Shown: positions 24,556 through 34,165, counted from the stretch's first letter. The stretch: DNA of 64,000 nt from Neorhizobium tomejilense (GCA_002968845.1 PVBG01000005.1:124001-188000); one strand, 5' to 3'. Notes: generated by a model from the letters alone, not told the origin. Numbers and translations are program-made.

Positions 24556-27226
24556 CGATGATCCCCCTGATTTCAGCGCGGCAGGAGCCGCAATTGGTGC
24601 CGGCATTGGTTTCCTTGCCGACCGCCTCGACGCTGTGGCAGCCGGTCCGGACCGCGCCGATGATCCGGTTGACGCCGACCGAAAAGCAGGAGCAGACGGT
24701 GGCGCCGGGATCCGGCTGGTCGGCTCCGGGTCGTCCGGCAACGATCGCAAAGCGCTTGCGCAGGTCGGAATGTTCGGCGGCAAGTTGGCCGATCGCCCAG
24801 TTGCGTGCGACGGCGACCGGCTCGTTCGCCAGGAAAAGAGCTGCGAGAAGCTTTCCGCCGTCGAAAAAGGCGAGGCGCAGATCGCCGGATTGATGGTCGG
24901 CATAACCGAGAGGCTCGATCTCGGCCGGAATGCCGAATGCTCCCCGGCACCACGCTACCCAGTCCTCGACCGGGTCCGCGAACGCGAGTTCGATCCGCCA
25001 GCCGCCATCGGCCTTGGCGAGCGCCCAGTAATCCGCCTGGGGGTTCAGGGGTTTCGAGGCGGAAACGGCAAAGCCGTAGAGGCAAGCGGCGAAAGGCCGG
25101 GCGGCGATCCCCATGTTCTTCGACGCCGGTTGACCTGAAAACGGGTCGGTGACGGGTGCGACCAGCGCATCGATGCGTGCTTTTGCGGCGAACTGGTCGT
25201 TCCAGTGCATCGGCACGAAGACGTTTCCACGGGCCTGGCGTTCGGTGACCAGCGCCCGGACGATTGCCTTGCCGTGGGGGCTTTCGAGTTCGACCAGGCC
25301 GGCGCCGCGAATGCCGAGTTCCATCGCATCGCGCGGATGGAGCTCCGCAAAGGGCTCGGCGATATGGCCGGAAAGCCTGGCACTTTTCGCCGTTCGCGTC
25401 ATCGTATGCCAGTGATCGCGGATGCGGCCGGTGTTCAGCGTCAGCGGGTATTCTTCGTTCGTGCGGTCGGTGGCCGGTGCCTGGACGGCGATGAAACGTG
25501 CCTTGCGGTCGGGGTGATAGAAGCCGCCATCGGCGAAAAAGCGCTTGTCGCTACCCCCGAGGGCAGGATTTTCCAGCGGAGCGGGCCACTGAAAGGGCGC
25601 CAGTGCATCGTATCCCTCTTCGCCGATTTCGACACACGCTCCGATATCGAAATCCCGGCTGCCCTCGTTCTCGAAGGCCGAAAGTGCCGCATGTTCGGCG
25701 AAGATCTCAGCCGCAGATTGATAATCGAAGCCGTCAAAGCCCATGCGCTGGCCGATTTCTGCCATCTGCCACCAATCGGCTTTGGCTTCGCCGGGTGCGG
25801 ACAGAAACCAGCGCTGGCGGGAGATGCGGCGTTCCGAATTGGTGACGGTGCCGTCCTTTTCACCCCAGCCGACCGAGGGCAGCAGGACATGCGCGTGGCG
25901 GGCCGTATCGGTGTCCCGAAGAATGTCGGAGACCACCACGAAAGGACAGGCTTTGATGGCAGCCTCGACCGCATCGGCATCCGGCATCGAAACCACCGGA
26001 TTGGTGGCCATGATCCACAGTGCCTTGATCCGTCCGTCGGCGACGGCGCGGAACATGTCCACGGCCTTCAGGCCCGGCTTTTCGGCAATCCGCGGCGAGG
26101 CCCAGAAACGCTGCACGCGGTCACGATCGTCCGCGCTTTCGATCGCCATGTGGGCGGCGAGCATGTTAGCGAGACCGCCGACCTCGCGGCCACCCATCGC
26201 ATTCGGCTGGCCGGTCAGCGAAAAGGGACCGGTGCCTGGCAGGCCGATGCGGCCGGTAGCCAGATGGCAGTTGATGATCGCGTTGACCTTGTCCGTACCC
26301 GACGCCGATTGGTTGACGCCCTGGCTGTAGCAGGTGACGACCTTTTCCGTCGTCTCGAACAGGTGAAAGAACTCGCGAAGCTGCATCGCCGGCAGGCCCG
26401 TCCGCTCCATCAGTTCGATAAAGGAAAGCGCGGAAGCGGCGGCAAAGGCTTCGCCAAACCCTTGCGTGTGTGCGGCGATATAGTTCTGGTCGATTGCCGG
26501 GCTTTGCGCGAGATGGGCGAGCAGGCCCATGAACAGCGCCACGTCGCCATCCGGCCGGATGCCCAGATGCAGGTCGGCGATATCGCAGGTCATCGTCCGG
26601 CGCGGATCGATGACGACGATCTTCATGCCCGGCCGCGCGGTCTTGGCAGCTGCGAGCCGCTGATAGATCACCGGGTGACACCAAGCGAGATTGGAGCCGG
26701 TGAGGATGACCAGATCGGCGACTTCGATGTCCTCGTAGGTGCCGGGAACGGTATCGGATCCGAAAGCGCGGCGGTGGCCGGCGACGGACGAAGACATGCA
26801 AAGCCTGGAATTGGTGTCGATATTTGCCGAGCCGATGAAGCCCTTCATCAGCTTGTTGGCGACGTAATAGTCTTCGGTCAGCAACTGGCCGGAGACATAG
26901 AAAGCGACCGAATCCGGTCCGTGTTCGGCGATGGTTTTCGAGAATTTTTCGGCGACGAGATCGAGCGCCTCGTTCCAATCCGTCTGCCGGCCGAGGATCT
27001 CGGGGAAGAGGATACGCCCATCGAGATCGATGGTTTCAGCGAGCGCCGATCCCTTGGAACAGAGCCGGCCGAAATTGGCCGGATGCTCGGGATCGCCCTT
27101 GACCGTCACGGCGCCGGAGTCCGCCACTGTGGCGATGACGCCGCAGCCGACGCCGCAATAGGGGCAGGTCGTCCTGGTGGTGTTTCCACCCGCCTGCATT
27201 TCCGTTTCCAGAAGACCCGCCCCCAT
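24527..27226 (-). CDS. nasA: Assimilatory nitrate reductase catalytic subunit NasA
   Basis: This 899-residue cytoplasmic molybdopterin oxidoreductase has an N-terminal [4Fe-4S] motif, CPYCGVGCGVIATV with a fourth Cys in GRLCSKG. Mo-bis-MGD domain motifs are SSVAGHRRAFGSD, GSNLAWCHPVIYQR and HLATGRIGLPGTGPF. A C-terminal BFD-like [2Fe-2S] domain (CSCFSVGVNRIIGA and NCGSCRAEIRGII) is the usual extra electron-entry domain of NAD(P)H-linked assimilatory enzymes. It reduces nitrate to nitrite. The chosen start is the ATG at 27226 behind GGCGGAG, 4 bp after the transporter gene; ATG 27199 is possible. No NasB-type electron-transfer gene lies nearby, so the reductant may come from ferredoxin or a partner elsewhere. 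Confidence 0.95.
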   Translation of the reverse strand: MGAGLLETEMQAGGNTTRTTCPYCGVGCGVIATVADSGAVTVKGDPEHPANFGRLCSKGSALAETIDLDGRILFPEILGRQTDWNEALDLVAEKFSKTIAEHGPDSVAFYVSGQLLTEDYYVANKLMKGFIGSANIDTNSRLCMSSSVAGHRRAFGSDTVPGTYEDIEVADLVILTGSNLAWCHPVIYQRLAAAKTARPGMKIVVIDPRRTMTCDIADLHLGIRPDGDVALFMGLLAHLAQSPAIDQNYIAAHTQGFGEAFAAASALSFIELMERTGLPAMQLREFFHLFETTEKVVTCYSQGVNQSASGTDKVNAIINCHLATGRIGLPGTGPFSLTGQPNAMGGREVGGLANMLAAHMAIESADDRDRVQRFWASPRIAEKPGLKAVDMFRAVADGRIKALWIMATNPVVSMPDADAVEAAIKACPFVVVSDILRDTDTARHAHVLLPSVGWGEKDGTVTNSERRISRQRWFLSAPGEAKADWWQMAEIGQRMGFDGFDYQSAAEIFAEHAALSAFENEGSRDFDIGACVEIGEEGYDALAPFQWPAPLENPALGGSDKRFFADGGFYHPDRKARFIAVQAPATDRTNEEYPLTLNTGRIRDHWHTMTRTAKSARLSGHIAEPFAELHPRDAMELGIRGAGLVELESPHGKAIVRALVTERQARGNVFVPMHWNDQFAAKARIDALVAPVTDPFSGQPASKNMGIAARPFAACLYGFAVSASKPLNPQADYWALAKADGGWRIELAFADPVEDWVAWCRGAFGIPAEIEPLGYADHQSGDLRLAFFDGGKLLAALFLANEPVAVARNWAIGQLAAEHSDLRKRFAIVAGRPGADQPDPGATVCSCFSVGVNRIIGAVRTGCHSVEAVGKETNAGTNCGSCRAEIRGIIDGCLAAAAE

Positions 27227-27230
27227 CGGT

Positions 27231-28082
27231 TCACTCCGCCGGAACGCCGGCTGGATTGCCGATATGGCTGGCCGGAACGCTCTGTTTGCTCTTCTTGCGG
27301 CCATGGGTCGAATAGAGGGTGAGGCCGACGAAGGTGAGGCCGCCGACAAGATTGCCGATGACGGTCGGGATTTCGTTCCAGATCAGGTAATCCATGATCG
27401 AAAACTTACCGCCCAGCAGCAGGCCGGAGGGGAACAGGAACATGTTTACGATGGAATGTTCGAAGCCCATGTAGAAGAACAGCATGATCGGCATCCACAT
27501 GCCGATGACCTTGCCGGACACCGAGGTCGACATCATCGCGGCGACGACGCCGGTCGAAACCATCCAGTTGCAGAGAACACCGCGGACGAAGAGCGTCAGC
27601 ATGCCCGCCGCGCCGTGCGCCGCATAACCGAGGGTGCGGCCTTCGCCGATATGGCCGATCCTCTGGCCGACTTCGTTTGGTGCCTCGCTGAAGCCGAAGG
27701 TGAAGATGATCGCCATCATCACCGCAACAAGGAAGGCGCCGGCGAAATTGCCGACGAAGACGAGCGTCCAGTTGCGCATCACGCCGCCGGCGGTCACACC
27801 CGGCCGCTTGTCGATCAGGGCGAGCGGTGTAAGCGTGAAGACGCCCGTCAGGAGATCGAAGCCCATGAGGTAGAGAAGGCAAAAGCCGACCGGGAAGAGG
27901 ATGCCGCCGGCGAGAGCGTTGCCGGTTTGCACCGTGATGGTAACGGCGAAGGCGGCGGAAAGCGCAAGGATGGCGCCCGCCATGAAAGCCCGGATCAGGG
28001 TGTCGCGCGTGGACATCAAGACCTTTGCCTCGCCAGCATCGATCATCTTCGTCACGAATTCAGTGGGATGCACATAGGACAT
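27231..28082 (-). CDS. nirC: Formate/nitrite transporter family channel (NirC-like)
   Basis: This 283-residue FNT-family channel has six hydrophobic segments and the family hallmarks LVFVGNFAGAFLVAVMMA, LFVRGVLCNWMV and FMGFEHSIVNMFLFP-like residues (here YMGFEHSIVNMFLFPSG). FNT pores carry formate or nitrite. Its place between nirD and nasA makes nitrite the likely substrate, for uptake or for relief of nitrite build-up. The ATG at 28082 follows GGGAGACAAG. An upstream extension of the frame to 28190 is rejected for lack of similarity. A 46-bp gap separates it from nirD. Confidence 0.88.
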   Translation of the reverse strand: MSYVHPTEFVTKMIDAGEAKVLMSTRDTLIRAFMAGAILALSAAFAVTITVQTGNALAGGILFPVGFCLLYLMGFDLLTGVFTLTPLALIDKRPGVTAGGVMRNWTLVFVGNFAGAFLVAVMMAIIFTFGFSEAPNEVGQRIGHIGEGRTLGYAAHGAAGMLTLFVRGVLCNWMVSTGVVAAMMSTSVSGKVIGMWMPIMLFFYMGFEHSIVNMFLFPSGLLLGGKFSIMDYLIWNEIPTVIGNLVGGLTFVGLTLYSTHGRKKSKQSVPASHIGNPAGVPAE

Positions 28083-28128
28083 TTTTTCTTGTCTCCCTAG
28101 AGTAGGTCGTTGGTAAGGGCCGCGCCGA

Positions 28129-28458
28129 TTATTCGGCTGCGGCCAACTGTTCTTCGAGTGCCATGAAGATGTCTTCGCCGCGCAGTTCAAGCCGGATGGT
28201 CCGGACCGAGCCTTCGTCGGCGCCGAGCGCCTTGCCGGTTTCGAGCGAAATCACCCAGTTGTGCAGCGGACACGTCACCGAGGTGCCGTGCACGATGCCC
28301 TGGCTGAGCGGGCCACCCTTGTGAGGGCAATGGTCTTCGATGGCGAAGACCTGGTTTTCGGCGGTGCGAAACACGCCGATCTTGCCTTGGGGCGTTTTCA
28401 CGCAGCGCGCGCCGCGGAGCGGAATGTCGGTCAGCTTGCCGATCGCGATCCAGTTCAT
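28129..28458 (-). CDS. nirD: Nitrite reductase small subunit NirD (Rieske type)
   Basis: This 109-residue single-domain protein has a Rieske [2Fe-2S] site: C44 and H46 in CPHKGG, C63 and H66 in CPLHNW. The full ligand set is present; some NirD proteins lack it. It associates with NirB in cytoplasmic NADH-dependent nitrite reduction to ammonia. The ATG at 28458 sits 6 bp after GAGGAG; another ATG at 28464 overlaps that ribosome binding site and is less likely. It begins 10 bp after the nirB stop. Confidence 0.93.
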   Translation of the reverse strand: MNWIAIGKLTDIPLRGARCVKTPQGKIGVFRTAENQVFAIEDHCPHKGGPLSQGIVHGTSVTCPLHNWVISLETGKALGADEGSVRTIRLELRGEDIFMALEEQLAAAE

Positions 28459-28468
28459 GCTCATCTCC

Positions 28469-30919
28469 TCACTCGGCTGCATGCGGGTAGCCGACCGTCG
28501 CCATCGGCCGGAACTCGTGTTTGTCCTTGCCGGAGACACGCTCCGACCACGGGTCGACCTGGGCGAACTTCTGGGAGAAGACGAAGCGCTCGTAATAGGC
28601 CTCGCGCTTCTCCGTATCGGTCATGATCTGCCGGCGGATTTCGTCGAGGCCGATGCGCTTTGCCCATTTGTAGATGCGCTCGAGATAGCGGCCCTGTTCG
28701 CGGTACATCTGCGTCAGCGCGACGATGTATTCGAGCGCCTCGTCCTCGGTCTTCACCAGTCCGAGCACTTCGGTGCCCTTGATGTCGAGGCCCGCGGCGC
28801 CGGCGAAATGGATCTCGAAGCCCGAGTCCACGCAGATGACGCCGATATCCTTGCAGGTCGCTTCCGCACAGTTGCGCGGACACCCCGAGACGGCCAGCTT
28901 CAGCTTGGCCGGTGTCCAGGAGCCCCACATGAATTTCTCGATGCGGATGCCGAGGCCGGTCGAATCCTGCGTGCCGAAGCGGCACCAATCGGAGCCGACG
29001 CAGGTTTTTACCGTGCGCAGGCCCTTGGCATAGGCCTGGCCGGAGACGAAGCCGGCCTTGCCGAGATCGGCCCAGACGGCGGGCAGGTCTTCCTTCTCGA
29101 TGCCGAGAAGGTCGATGCGCTGGCCGCCGGTGACCTTCACCATCGGGATTTCGAACTTGTCGACGACGTCGGCGATCGCCCTCAATTCCTGCGAATTGGT
29201 GACGCCGCCCCACATCCGCGGCACGACGGAATAGGTGCCGTCCTTCTGGATGTTGGCATGGACGCGTTCGTTGATGTAGCGCGACTGGTAGTCGTCGGCA
29301 TATTCATCCGGCCAGTCGCAGACGAGGTAGTAGTTGAGCGCCGGGCGGCATTTGGCGCAGCCGCAGGAGGTCTTCCATTCCAGTTCCTGCATGACCGCAG
29401 GGATGGTCTTCAGGCCCTTTGCCTTGATCAGGCGGCGGACGTCGTCATGGCCGAGTTCGGTGCAGGTGCACATCGGCTGCACTGCCTTCGGATTGTAGGC
29501 ATCGCCAAGCGTGATTGCCATCAGCTGTTCGACGAGGCCGGTGCAGGTGCCGCAGGAGGCGGAGGCCTTGGTGTGGGCGCGCACGTCGTCAAGCGATGTC
29601 AGGCCCTTGGCGGTGATCGTCGAGGTGATCTTGCCCTTGCAGACGCCGTTGCAGCCGCAGATTTCTGCATCATCCGGCAAGGCTGCAACGGCCGCCATAG
29701 GGTCCAGCGGGGACCCTCCCTGGTAGGCCTGGCCGAAGATCAGCGTGTCGCGCATCTCCGAGATATCGGTCGCCTTCTTCTTCAGGTCGTTGAACCAGGC
29801 GCCATCGGAGGTCTCGCCGTAAAGGACCGTGCCGATGATGCGGTTGTCCTTCAGGACGAGGCGCTTGTAGATGCCGGCGGTGGCATCGCGCAGCACGATT
29901 TCCTGCCGGTCGTCGCCATCGGCGAAGTCGCCGAGCGAATAGAGGTCGATGCCGGTGACCTTGAGCTTTGTCGGCGTGTCGGAATGCACGAAGGCCGGCT
30001 TTGTGTCGCCTGCCAGATGTGACGCCGCAATGCGGGCCATCTCGTAAAGCGGTGCGACGAGGCCATAGACCATGCCGCCCACTTCGGCGCATTCGCCGAT
30101 GGAATAGATGTCGCCGTCAGACGTCTGCATTCCCGCATCGACGACGATGCCGCGATTGACCGCGAGGCCTGCTTCCTTGGCGAGGCCGGCGCTCGGGCGG
30201 ATGCCGACGGCCATGACCACCAGCGTCGCCGGAATGATCGTGCCGTTATCGAGTTCGACGCCCTCGACCTTGCCATTGCCGATGATCTGTTTGGTATTGG
30301 CCTTGCAGATCACCTTGATGCCGCGCTCTTCGACGGCCTTCTGCAGCAGGTAACCGGCGGCCGGATCGAGCTGGCGCTCCATCAGCGTCGGCATCACGTG
30401 CAGCACGGTCACGTCCATCCCGCGCTGGGCGAGGCCGGCGGCTGCTTCGAGGCCGAGCAGGCCTCCACCGATGACGATCGCCTTTTCGCGCGACTGGGCG
30501 GCGAGAAGCATGGCCTGGACATCGTCGAGGTCGCGATAGGTGATGACGCCCGGCAGGTCCTTGCCCGGTACGGGGATGATGAACGGCACCGAGCCGGTGG
30601 CGATCACCAGCTTGTCGTAGCTTTCGGTGACGCCGTGATCGGAGGTAACGGTCTTCGCCGCCCGGTCGATCGCGACGATCTTGTGGCCCTTGTAGAGCGT
30701 GATGCCGTGGTCGATGTACCAGCCGTCGCCATGGATGACGATCTGCTCGAAGCTCTTTTCGCCGGAAAGCACCGGGGAGAGCATGATGCGGTCGTAGTTG
30801 ACGCGCGGTTCGGCGTTGAAGATCGTGACTTCGTAGCGGCCGGGCGCCTGTTCGAAGAGATGCTCCAGCATGCGCCCCGGCGCCATGCCATTGCCGATGA
30901 TGATGAGTTTTTCTGTCAT
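28469..30919 (-). CDS. nirB: NADH-dependent nitrite reductase large subunit NirB
   Basis: This 816-residue protein begins with an FAD/NAD-binding module (LIIIGNGMAPGRMLEHL, then IVIGGGLLGLEAAAGLAQRG). Two BFD-type [2Fe-2S] segments follow (CGCNGVCKG with CGTCTGLVEQL; a second Cys-rich part around SCGCAKCRPALNY). The sulfite/nitrite reductase ferredoxin-like and siroheme domains complete it; the heme/[4Fe-4S] cysteines lie in CVGSDWCRFG and SGCPRNCAEA (about residues 640-690). It reduces nitrite to ammonia using siroheme made by CysG. The start at ATG 30919 is 5 bp after the nrtC stop. Confidence 0.96.
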   Translation of the reverse strand: MTEKLIIIGNGMAPGRMLEHLFEQAPGRYEVTIFNAEPRVNYDRIMLSPVLSGEKSFEQIVIHGDGWYIDHGITLYKGHKIVAIDRAAKTVTSDHGVTESYDKLVIATGSVPFIIPVPGKDLPGVITYRDLDDVQAMLLAAQSREKAIVIGGGLLGLEAAAGLAQRGMDVTVLHVMPTLMERQLDPAAGYLLQKAVEERGIKVICKANTKQIIGNGKVEGVELDNGTIIPATLVVMAVGIRPSAGLAKEAGLAVNRGIVVDAGMQTSDGDIYSIGECAEVGGMVYGLVAPLYEMARIAASHLAGDTKPAFVHSDTPTKLKVTGIDLYSLGDFADGDDRQEIVLRDATAGIYKRLVLKDNRIIGTVLYGETSDGAWFNDLKKKATDISEMRDTLIFGQAYQGGSPLDPMAAVAALPDDAEICGCNGVCKGKITSTITAKGLTSLDDVRAHTKASASCGTCTGLVEQLMAITLGDAYNPKAVQPMCTCTELGHDDVRRLIKAKGLKTIPAVMQELEWKTSCGCAKCRPALNYYLVCDWPDEYADDYQSRYINERVHANIQKDGTYSVVPRMWGGVTNSQELRAIADVVDKFEIPMVKVTGGQRIDLLGIEKEDLPAVWADLGKAGFVSGQAYAKGLRTVKTCVGSDWCRFGTQDSTGLGIRIEKFMWGSWTPAKLKLAVSGCPRNCAEATCKDIGVICVDSGFEIHFAGAAGLDIKGTEVLGLVKTEDEALEYIVALTQMYREQGRYLERIYKWAKRIGLDEIRRQIMTDTEKREAYYERFVFSQKFAQVDPWSERVSGKDKHEFRPMATVGYPHAAE

Positions 30920-30924
30920 GGTTC

Positions 30925-31722
30925 TTACTCCGCGGCTTCGACGAAGCGGTGGCGTTCGTAGAGGAATTTCAGGACTGCCTCGCGGCACTTGAGATACGTG
31001 CGGTCGGAAGCCAGCTCGATGCGGTTGCGCGGGCGTGCGATCGGCACGTCGAGCACTTCGCCGATATGGGCGGCGGGACCGTTGGTCATCATCACGATGC
31101 GGTGGGAAAGCAGTACCGCTTCGTCGACATCGTGGGTGATCATCACCATGGTGTTGCCGAGACGGCTGTGGATCTCCATGACCGCGTCCTGCAGATGGGC
31201 GCGCGTCAGGGCGTCGAGGGCGCCGAAGGGCTCGTCGAGCAGCAGGATCTTCGGTTCCATGGACAGGGCCCGGGCAATGCCGACGCGCTGCTTCATGCCG
31301 CCCGATATCTCCGCCGGGCGCTTGTCCTTGGCGTGAGCCATCTGCACGAGGTCCAGGTTTTCCATGACCCAGTCATGCCGCTGCGCCTTGGTCTTGGTGC
31401 GACCGAAGACTTTCGAGACGGCGAGGTTGACGTTTTCGTAGACCGTCAGCCAGGGCAGCAGCGAATGGTTCTGGAAAACGACGGCGCGTTCCGGACCCGG
31501 TGCGTTGACCTCACGGTTTTCGAGCAGCACGGCGCCCGCCGAGACGGGCGTCAGCCCGGCAATGAGGTTGAGCAGCGTGGACTTGCCGCAGCCGGAATGG
31601 CCGATGATCGAGACGAACTCCCCCTTGGAGATCGTCAGGTTGATGTCCTTCAGGACCTCGGCGCGATTGCCGCCGCGGTCGAAATGTTTGTCGATATGAT
31701 CGAGCTTCAGGTAGGCGTTCAT
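30925..31722 (-). CDS. nrtC: Nitrate ABC transporter ATP-binding protein (NrtC/NrtD type)
   Basis: This 265-residue ABC ATPase has Walker A GHSGCGKST at residues 41-49, Q-loop in VVFQNHSLLPWLTV, signature ISGGMKQRVGIARAL, Walker B ILLLDEPFGALD and the switch His in MVMITHDVDEAV. It resembles nitrate/sulfonate/taurine (SsuB/TauB) importers but lacks the extra NrtA-like domain of cyanobacterial NrtC. The ATG at 31722 lies 10 bp after the nrtB stop. It powers nitrate uptake with NrtA and NrtB. Confidence 0.93.
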   Translation of the reverse strand: MNAYLKLDHIDKHFDRGGNRAEVLKDINLTISKGEFVSIIGHSGCGKSTLLNLIAGLTPVSAGAVLLENREVNAPGPERAVVFQNHSLLPWLTVYENVNLAVSKVFGRTKTKAQRHDWVMENLDLVQMAHAKDKRPAEISGGMKQRVGIARALSMEPKILLLDEPFGALDALTRAHLQDAVMEIHSRLGNTMVMITHDVDEAVLLSHRIVMMTNGPAAHIGEVLDVPIARPRNRIELASDRTYLKCREAVLKFLYERHRFVEAAE

Positions 31723-31732
31723 GGTCCGCTCC

Positions 31733-32626
31733 TCAGTTTGCCGAAGCGCCGCGGGTGATGATCTTGCCGAGCGCGGAAACCAGCTTGTCGAGGGCGAAGC
31801 CGACAATGCCGATATAAGCGAGCGCGACGATGATGTCGGGCAGACGCGACGAGTTCCACGCATCCCAGATGAAGAAGCCGATACCGACGCCGCCGGTCAG
31901 CATTTCGGCGGCGACGATCGCCAGCCAGGAGAGACCGACGCCGATCCTGAGGCCCGTGAAGATGTAGGGGGCGGCCGACGGCAGCATGATCTTGAAGAAG
32001 AATTCGATCTGGTTCAGCCGCAGCACCTGCGCGACGTTGCGGTAGTCCTGCGGGATGTTGCGCACCCCGACGGCGGTGTTGATGATCACAGGCCAGATCG
32101 ATGTGATGAAGATCACGAAGATCGCAGACGGGCTCGAATCCTGGAAGGCTGCGAGCGACAGCGGCAGCCAGGCGAGCGGCGGCACGGTACGCAGCACCTG
32201 GAAGATCGGGTCGAGGCCGCGCATGGCCCAGATCGATTGTCCGATGATCGCACCGACGATGACGCCGGTCACGGCTGCGAGGCCGAACCCGTAGGCGACG
32301 CGCTGCAGCGAGACCAGTACCCGCCAGCCGAGCCCGATATCCTGCGAGCCGTAGACGAAGAACGGATAGGCGATCAGGTCATAGGCTTCCGTCCAGACCA
32401 CATGCGGCGAGGGGAGCGAGGCATTCGGCGCCGAACAGAGGACCTGCCAGACGAGCAGGATCAGCGCCAGCACGATAACCGGCGGCACGACGTTGCGCAG
32501 CGTCGTCATGCCGATCTGCCTGAAATCGATCCTCGATACGGGCTTGCCGGAAAAGGGGACGATATTTGCTGCCGGCTTTGCGGTAGCGACTGCGGAAACA
32601 TTTTCTTTTTTTGCCAGGGCGGACAT
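31733..32626 (-). CDS. nrtB: Nitrate ABC transporter permease NrtB
   Basis: This 297-residue permease of the SsuC/TauC/NrtB type has about six membrane segments. The EAA-like coupling loop is NVAQVLRLNQIEFFFKIMLPSAAPYIFTGLR-like, with a conserved Gly and Pro contacting the ATPase. The N-terminus is a polar stretch of about 35 residues (MSALAKKENVSAVATAKPAA). It lies between nrtA (62-bp gap) and nrtC in the same operon and forms the membrane channel for nitrate import. Confidence 0.93.
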   Translation of the reverse strand: MSALAKKENVSAVATAKPAANIVPFSGKPVSRIDFRQIGMTTLRNVVPPVIVLALILLVWQVLCSAPNASLPSPHVVWTEAYDLIAYPFFVYGSQDIGLGWRVLVSLQRVAYGFGLAAVTGVIVGAIIGQSIWAMRGLDPIFQVLRTVPPLAWLPLSLAAFQDSSPSAIFVIFITSIWPVIINTAVGVRNIPQDYRNVAQVLRLNQIEFFFKIMLPSAAPYIFTGLRIGVGLSWLAIVAAEMLTGGVGIGFFIWDAWNSSRLPDIIVALAYIGIVGFALDKLVSALGKIITRGASAN

Positions 32627-32688
32627 CTGCGCGCTCCTTAGAAAGGGAAAAGGCCGGCGCGTGCGTCCACGCGCCGGAGGTGGGGAAA

Positions 32689-33987
32689 TCAGGACGCCGC
32701 CTTGATCGAAAGGCTGTCGAGATAGGCCGAGGGGTTTTCCGGATCGAAGACCTTGCCGTCGAAGAAGGTCTCCTTGCCGCGCGAAGAAGAGGCCGGGATG
32801 TCGGCTGCCGCGACCCCGAGATCCTTGGCGGCGGCGCGCCAGATGTCCTCGCGGTTCACCTGGTTGACCAGCGCCTTGATGTCGGTGTTGGCGGGAAGGT
32901 TACCCCAGCGGATGTTCTCGGCCATGAACCAGCTGTCGTGGCTCTTGAACGGGTAGGACGCGCCGTCCTTCCAGAACTTCATGTAAAGGTCGGTGCCATT
33001 GGCGACACGGCCGTTGCCGTAGTTGATGTCGCCCTTCAGGCGACCGAGGACGTCCTTCGGCGGCACGTTGAACCACTGACGGCGCCCGAGGATTTCGGCC
33101 ATCTCCGCCTTGTTGTCCATGCTTTCGCACCATTGCTGGGCTTCCATGACAGCCATCAGCAGGGCCTTGGCGGCGTTCGGGTTCTTCTCGATCCAGTCGG
33201 CGCGCACGCCGAGCGCCTTTTCGGGATGGCCCTTCCAGAGTTCGCCGGTGGTGGCCGCCGTGAAGCCGATGCCCTGGTTGACGAGCTGCTCGTTCCAGGG
33301 TTCGCCGACACAGAAGACGTCCATGTTGCCGACCTTCATGTTCGCCACCATCTGCGGCGGCGGCACGACGATGGTCGAGACGTCCTTGTTGGGGTCGATA
33401 CCGCCGGCGGCCAGCCAGTAGCGGATCCAGAGGTCGTGCGTGCCGCCCGGGAAGGTCATGGCGGCCTTGATTTCCTTGCCTTCGGCCTTCTTCTTCTCAA
33501 ACGCCGCCTTCAGCTTGGAGGCATCGAGCTGCACGCCGGTCTCGGCATATTCCTTGGCGACCGAAATGCCCTGACTATCGAGGTTGAGGCGGGCGAGGAT
33601 CGCCATCGGCACTGGCTTGTTGTTCTGGGTCACCTTGCCGGTGTGCATCAGGTAGGGGAGCGGCGAGAGGATATGGGCGCCGTCGATGCCGTTCGCGGCG
33701 CCGCCGAGAACGAGGTTGTCGCGGGTCGCACCCCAGGACGCCTGCTTGGCGACATCGACTTCGGGAAGGCCGTGCTTGTCGAAGAAACCCTTCTCCTTGG
33801 CGATGACCAGCGGGGCGGCGTCGGTGAGCGCGATGTAGCCGAGCTTGATGCCCTTCACCTCCGGGCCGGCCCCGGCTGCGAAGGCGCCGGACGGGAATGC
33901 GGTCTTGACGGCGCCGATGAGGGCGGCGGTAGCTGTCGTCTTGATCAGGCTGCGACGGGTGATGCCGCTCATCAAAATCTTGGTCAT
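32689..33987 (-). CDS. nrtA: Nitrate-binding protein NrtA
   Basis: This 432-residue periplasmic binding protein of the NrtA/CmpA family has a twin-arginine signal (GITRRSLIKTTATAALIGA). Mature motifs are IKLGYIALTDAAPLVIAKEK, KQASWGATRDNLVLG, AHILSPLPYLMHTG and NMDVFCVGEPWNEQLVNQ, with Trp and polar residues expected in the nitrate pocket. It delivers nitrate to NrtBC. It is the first gene after the leader RNA and sigma-54 promoter (34155 to 33988), so it heads the regulated operon. Confidence 0.95.
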   Translation of the reverse strand: MTKILMSGITRRSLIKTTATAALIGAVKTAFPSGAFAAGAGPEVKGIKLGYIALTDAAPLVIAKEKGFFDKHGLPEVDVAKQASWGATRDNLVLGGAANGIDGAHILSPLPYLMHTGKVTQNNKPVPMAILARLNLDSQGISVAKEYAETGVQLDASKLKAAFEKKKAEGKEIKAAMTFPGGTHDLWIRYWLAAGGIDPNKDVSTIVVPPPQMVANMKVGNMDVFCVGEPWNEQLVNQGIGFTAATTGELWKGHPEKALGVRADWIEKNPNAAKALLMAVMEAQQWCESMDNKAEMAEILGRRQWFNVPPKDVLGRLKGDINYGNGRVANGTDLYMKFWKDGASYPFKSHDSWFMAENIRWGNLPANTDIKALVNQVNREDIWRAAAKDLGVAAADIPASSSRGKETFFDGKVFDPENPSAYLDSLSIKAAS

Positions 33988-34155
33988 GCGCAGGTTCCCT
34001 CTGCTGGTTCTTAGGAATTAGGCACAAAAAAACGCCGCTTGGAGATCGCGCCTGGGAACTGGGAGGAGTTCCGGGCAGCAAAAACCTTGCGACGTCGATG
34101 TCTTTGAAAGCGCTTATCACGCGCCTAACTGCTCCAGTCGCCATTGACCGGAGCA
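33988..34155 (-). ncRNA. Nitrate operon leader RNA with ANTAR-type hairpin and terminator-like end (NasT target)
   Basis: From the predicted start at about 34155, the RNA begins with a 9-bp stem, GCTCCGGTC/GACTGGAGC (34154 to 34131). It encloses a hexanucleotide loop AATGGC with A at position 1 and G at position 4, the rule known for ANTAR-protein binding. A second short stem GAC-ATCGAC-GTC (34102 to 34091) has the same A1/G4 hexaloop. Its 3' strand overlaps ACGTCGC (34095 to 34089), which can instead pair with GCGGCGT (34038 to 34032) just before a run of seven T. A further hairpin, GGAACT-N6-AGTTCC, lies between. This suggests alternative structures controlled by NasT. The pairing was found by eye, not folded. 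Confidence 0.65.
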
Positions 34156-34165
34156 ATTTCCAATA

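Noticed and set aside
34021-34060. Simple intrinsic terminator directly before nrtA
   Set aside because: The seven T follow only a partial local stem; a good partner for GCGGCGT is the distant ACGTCGC, so it is treated as part of a switchable leader, not a constant terminator.
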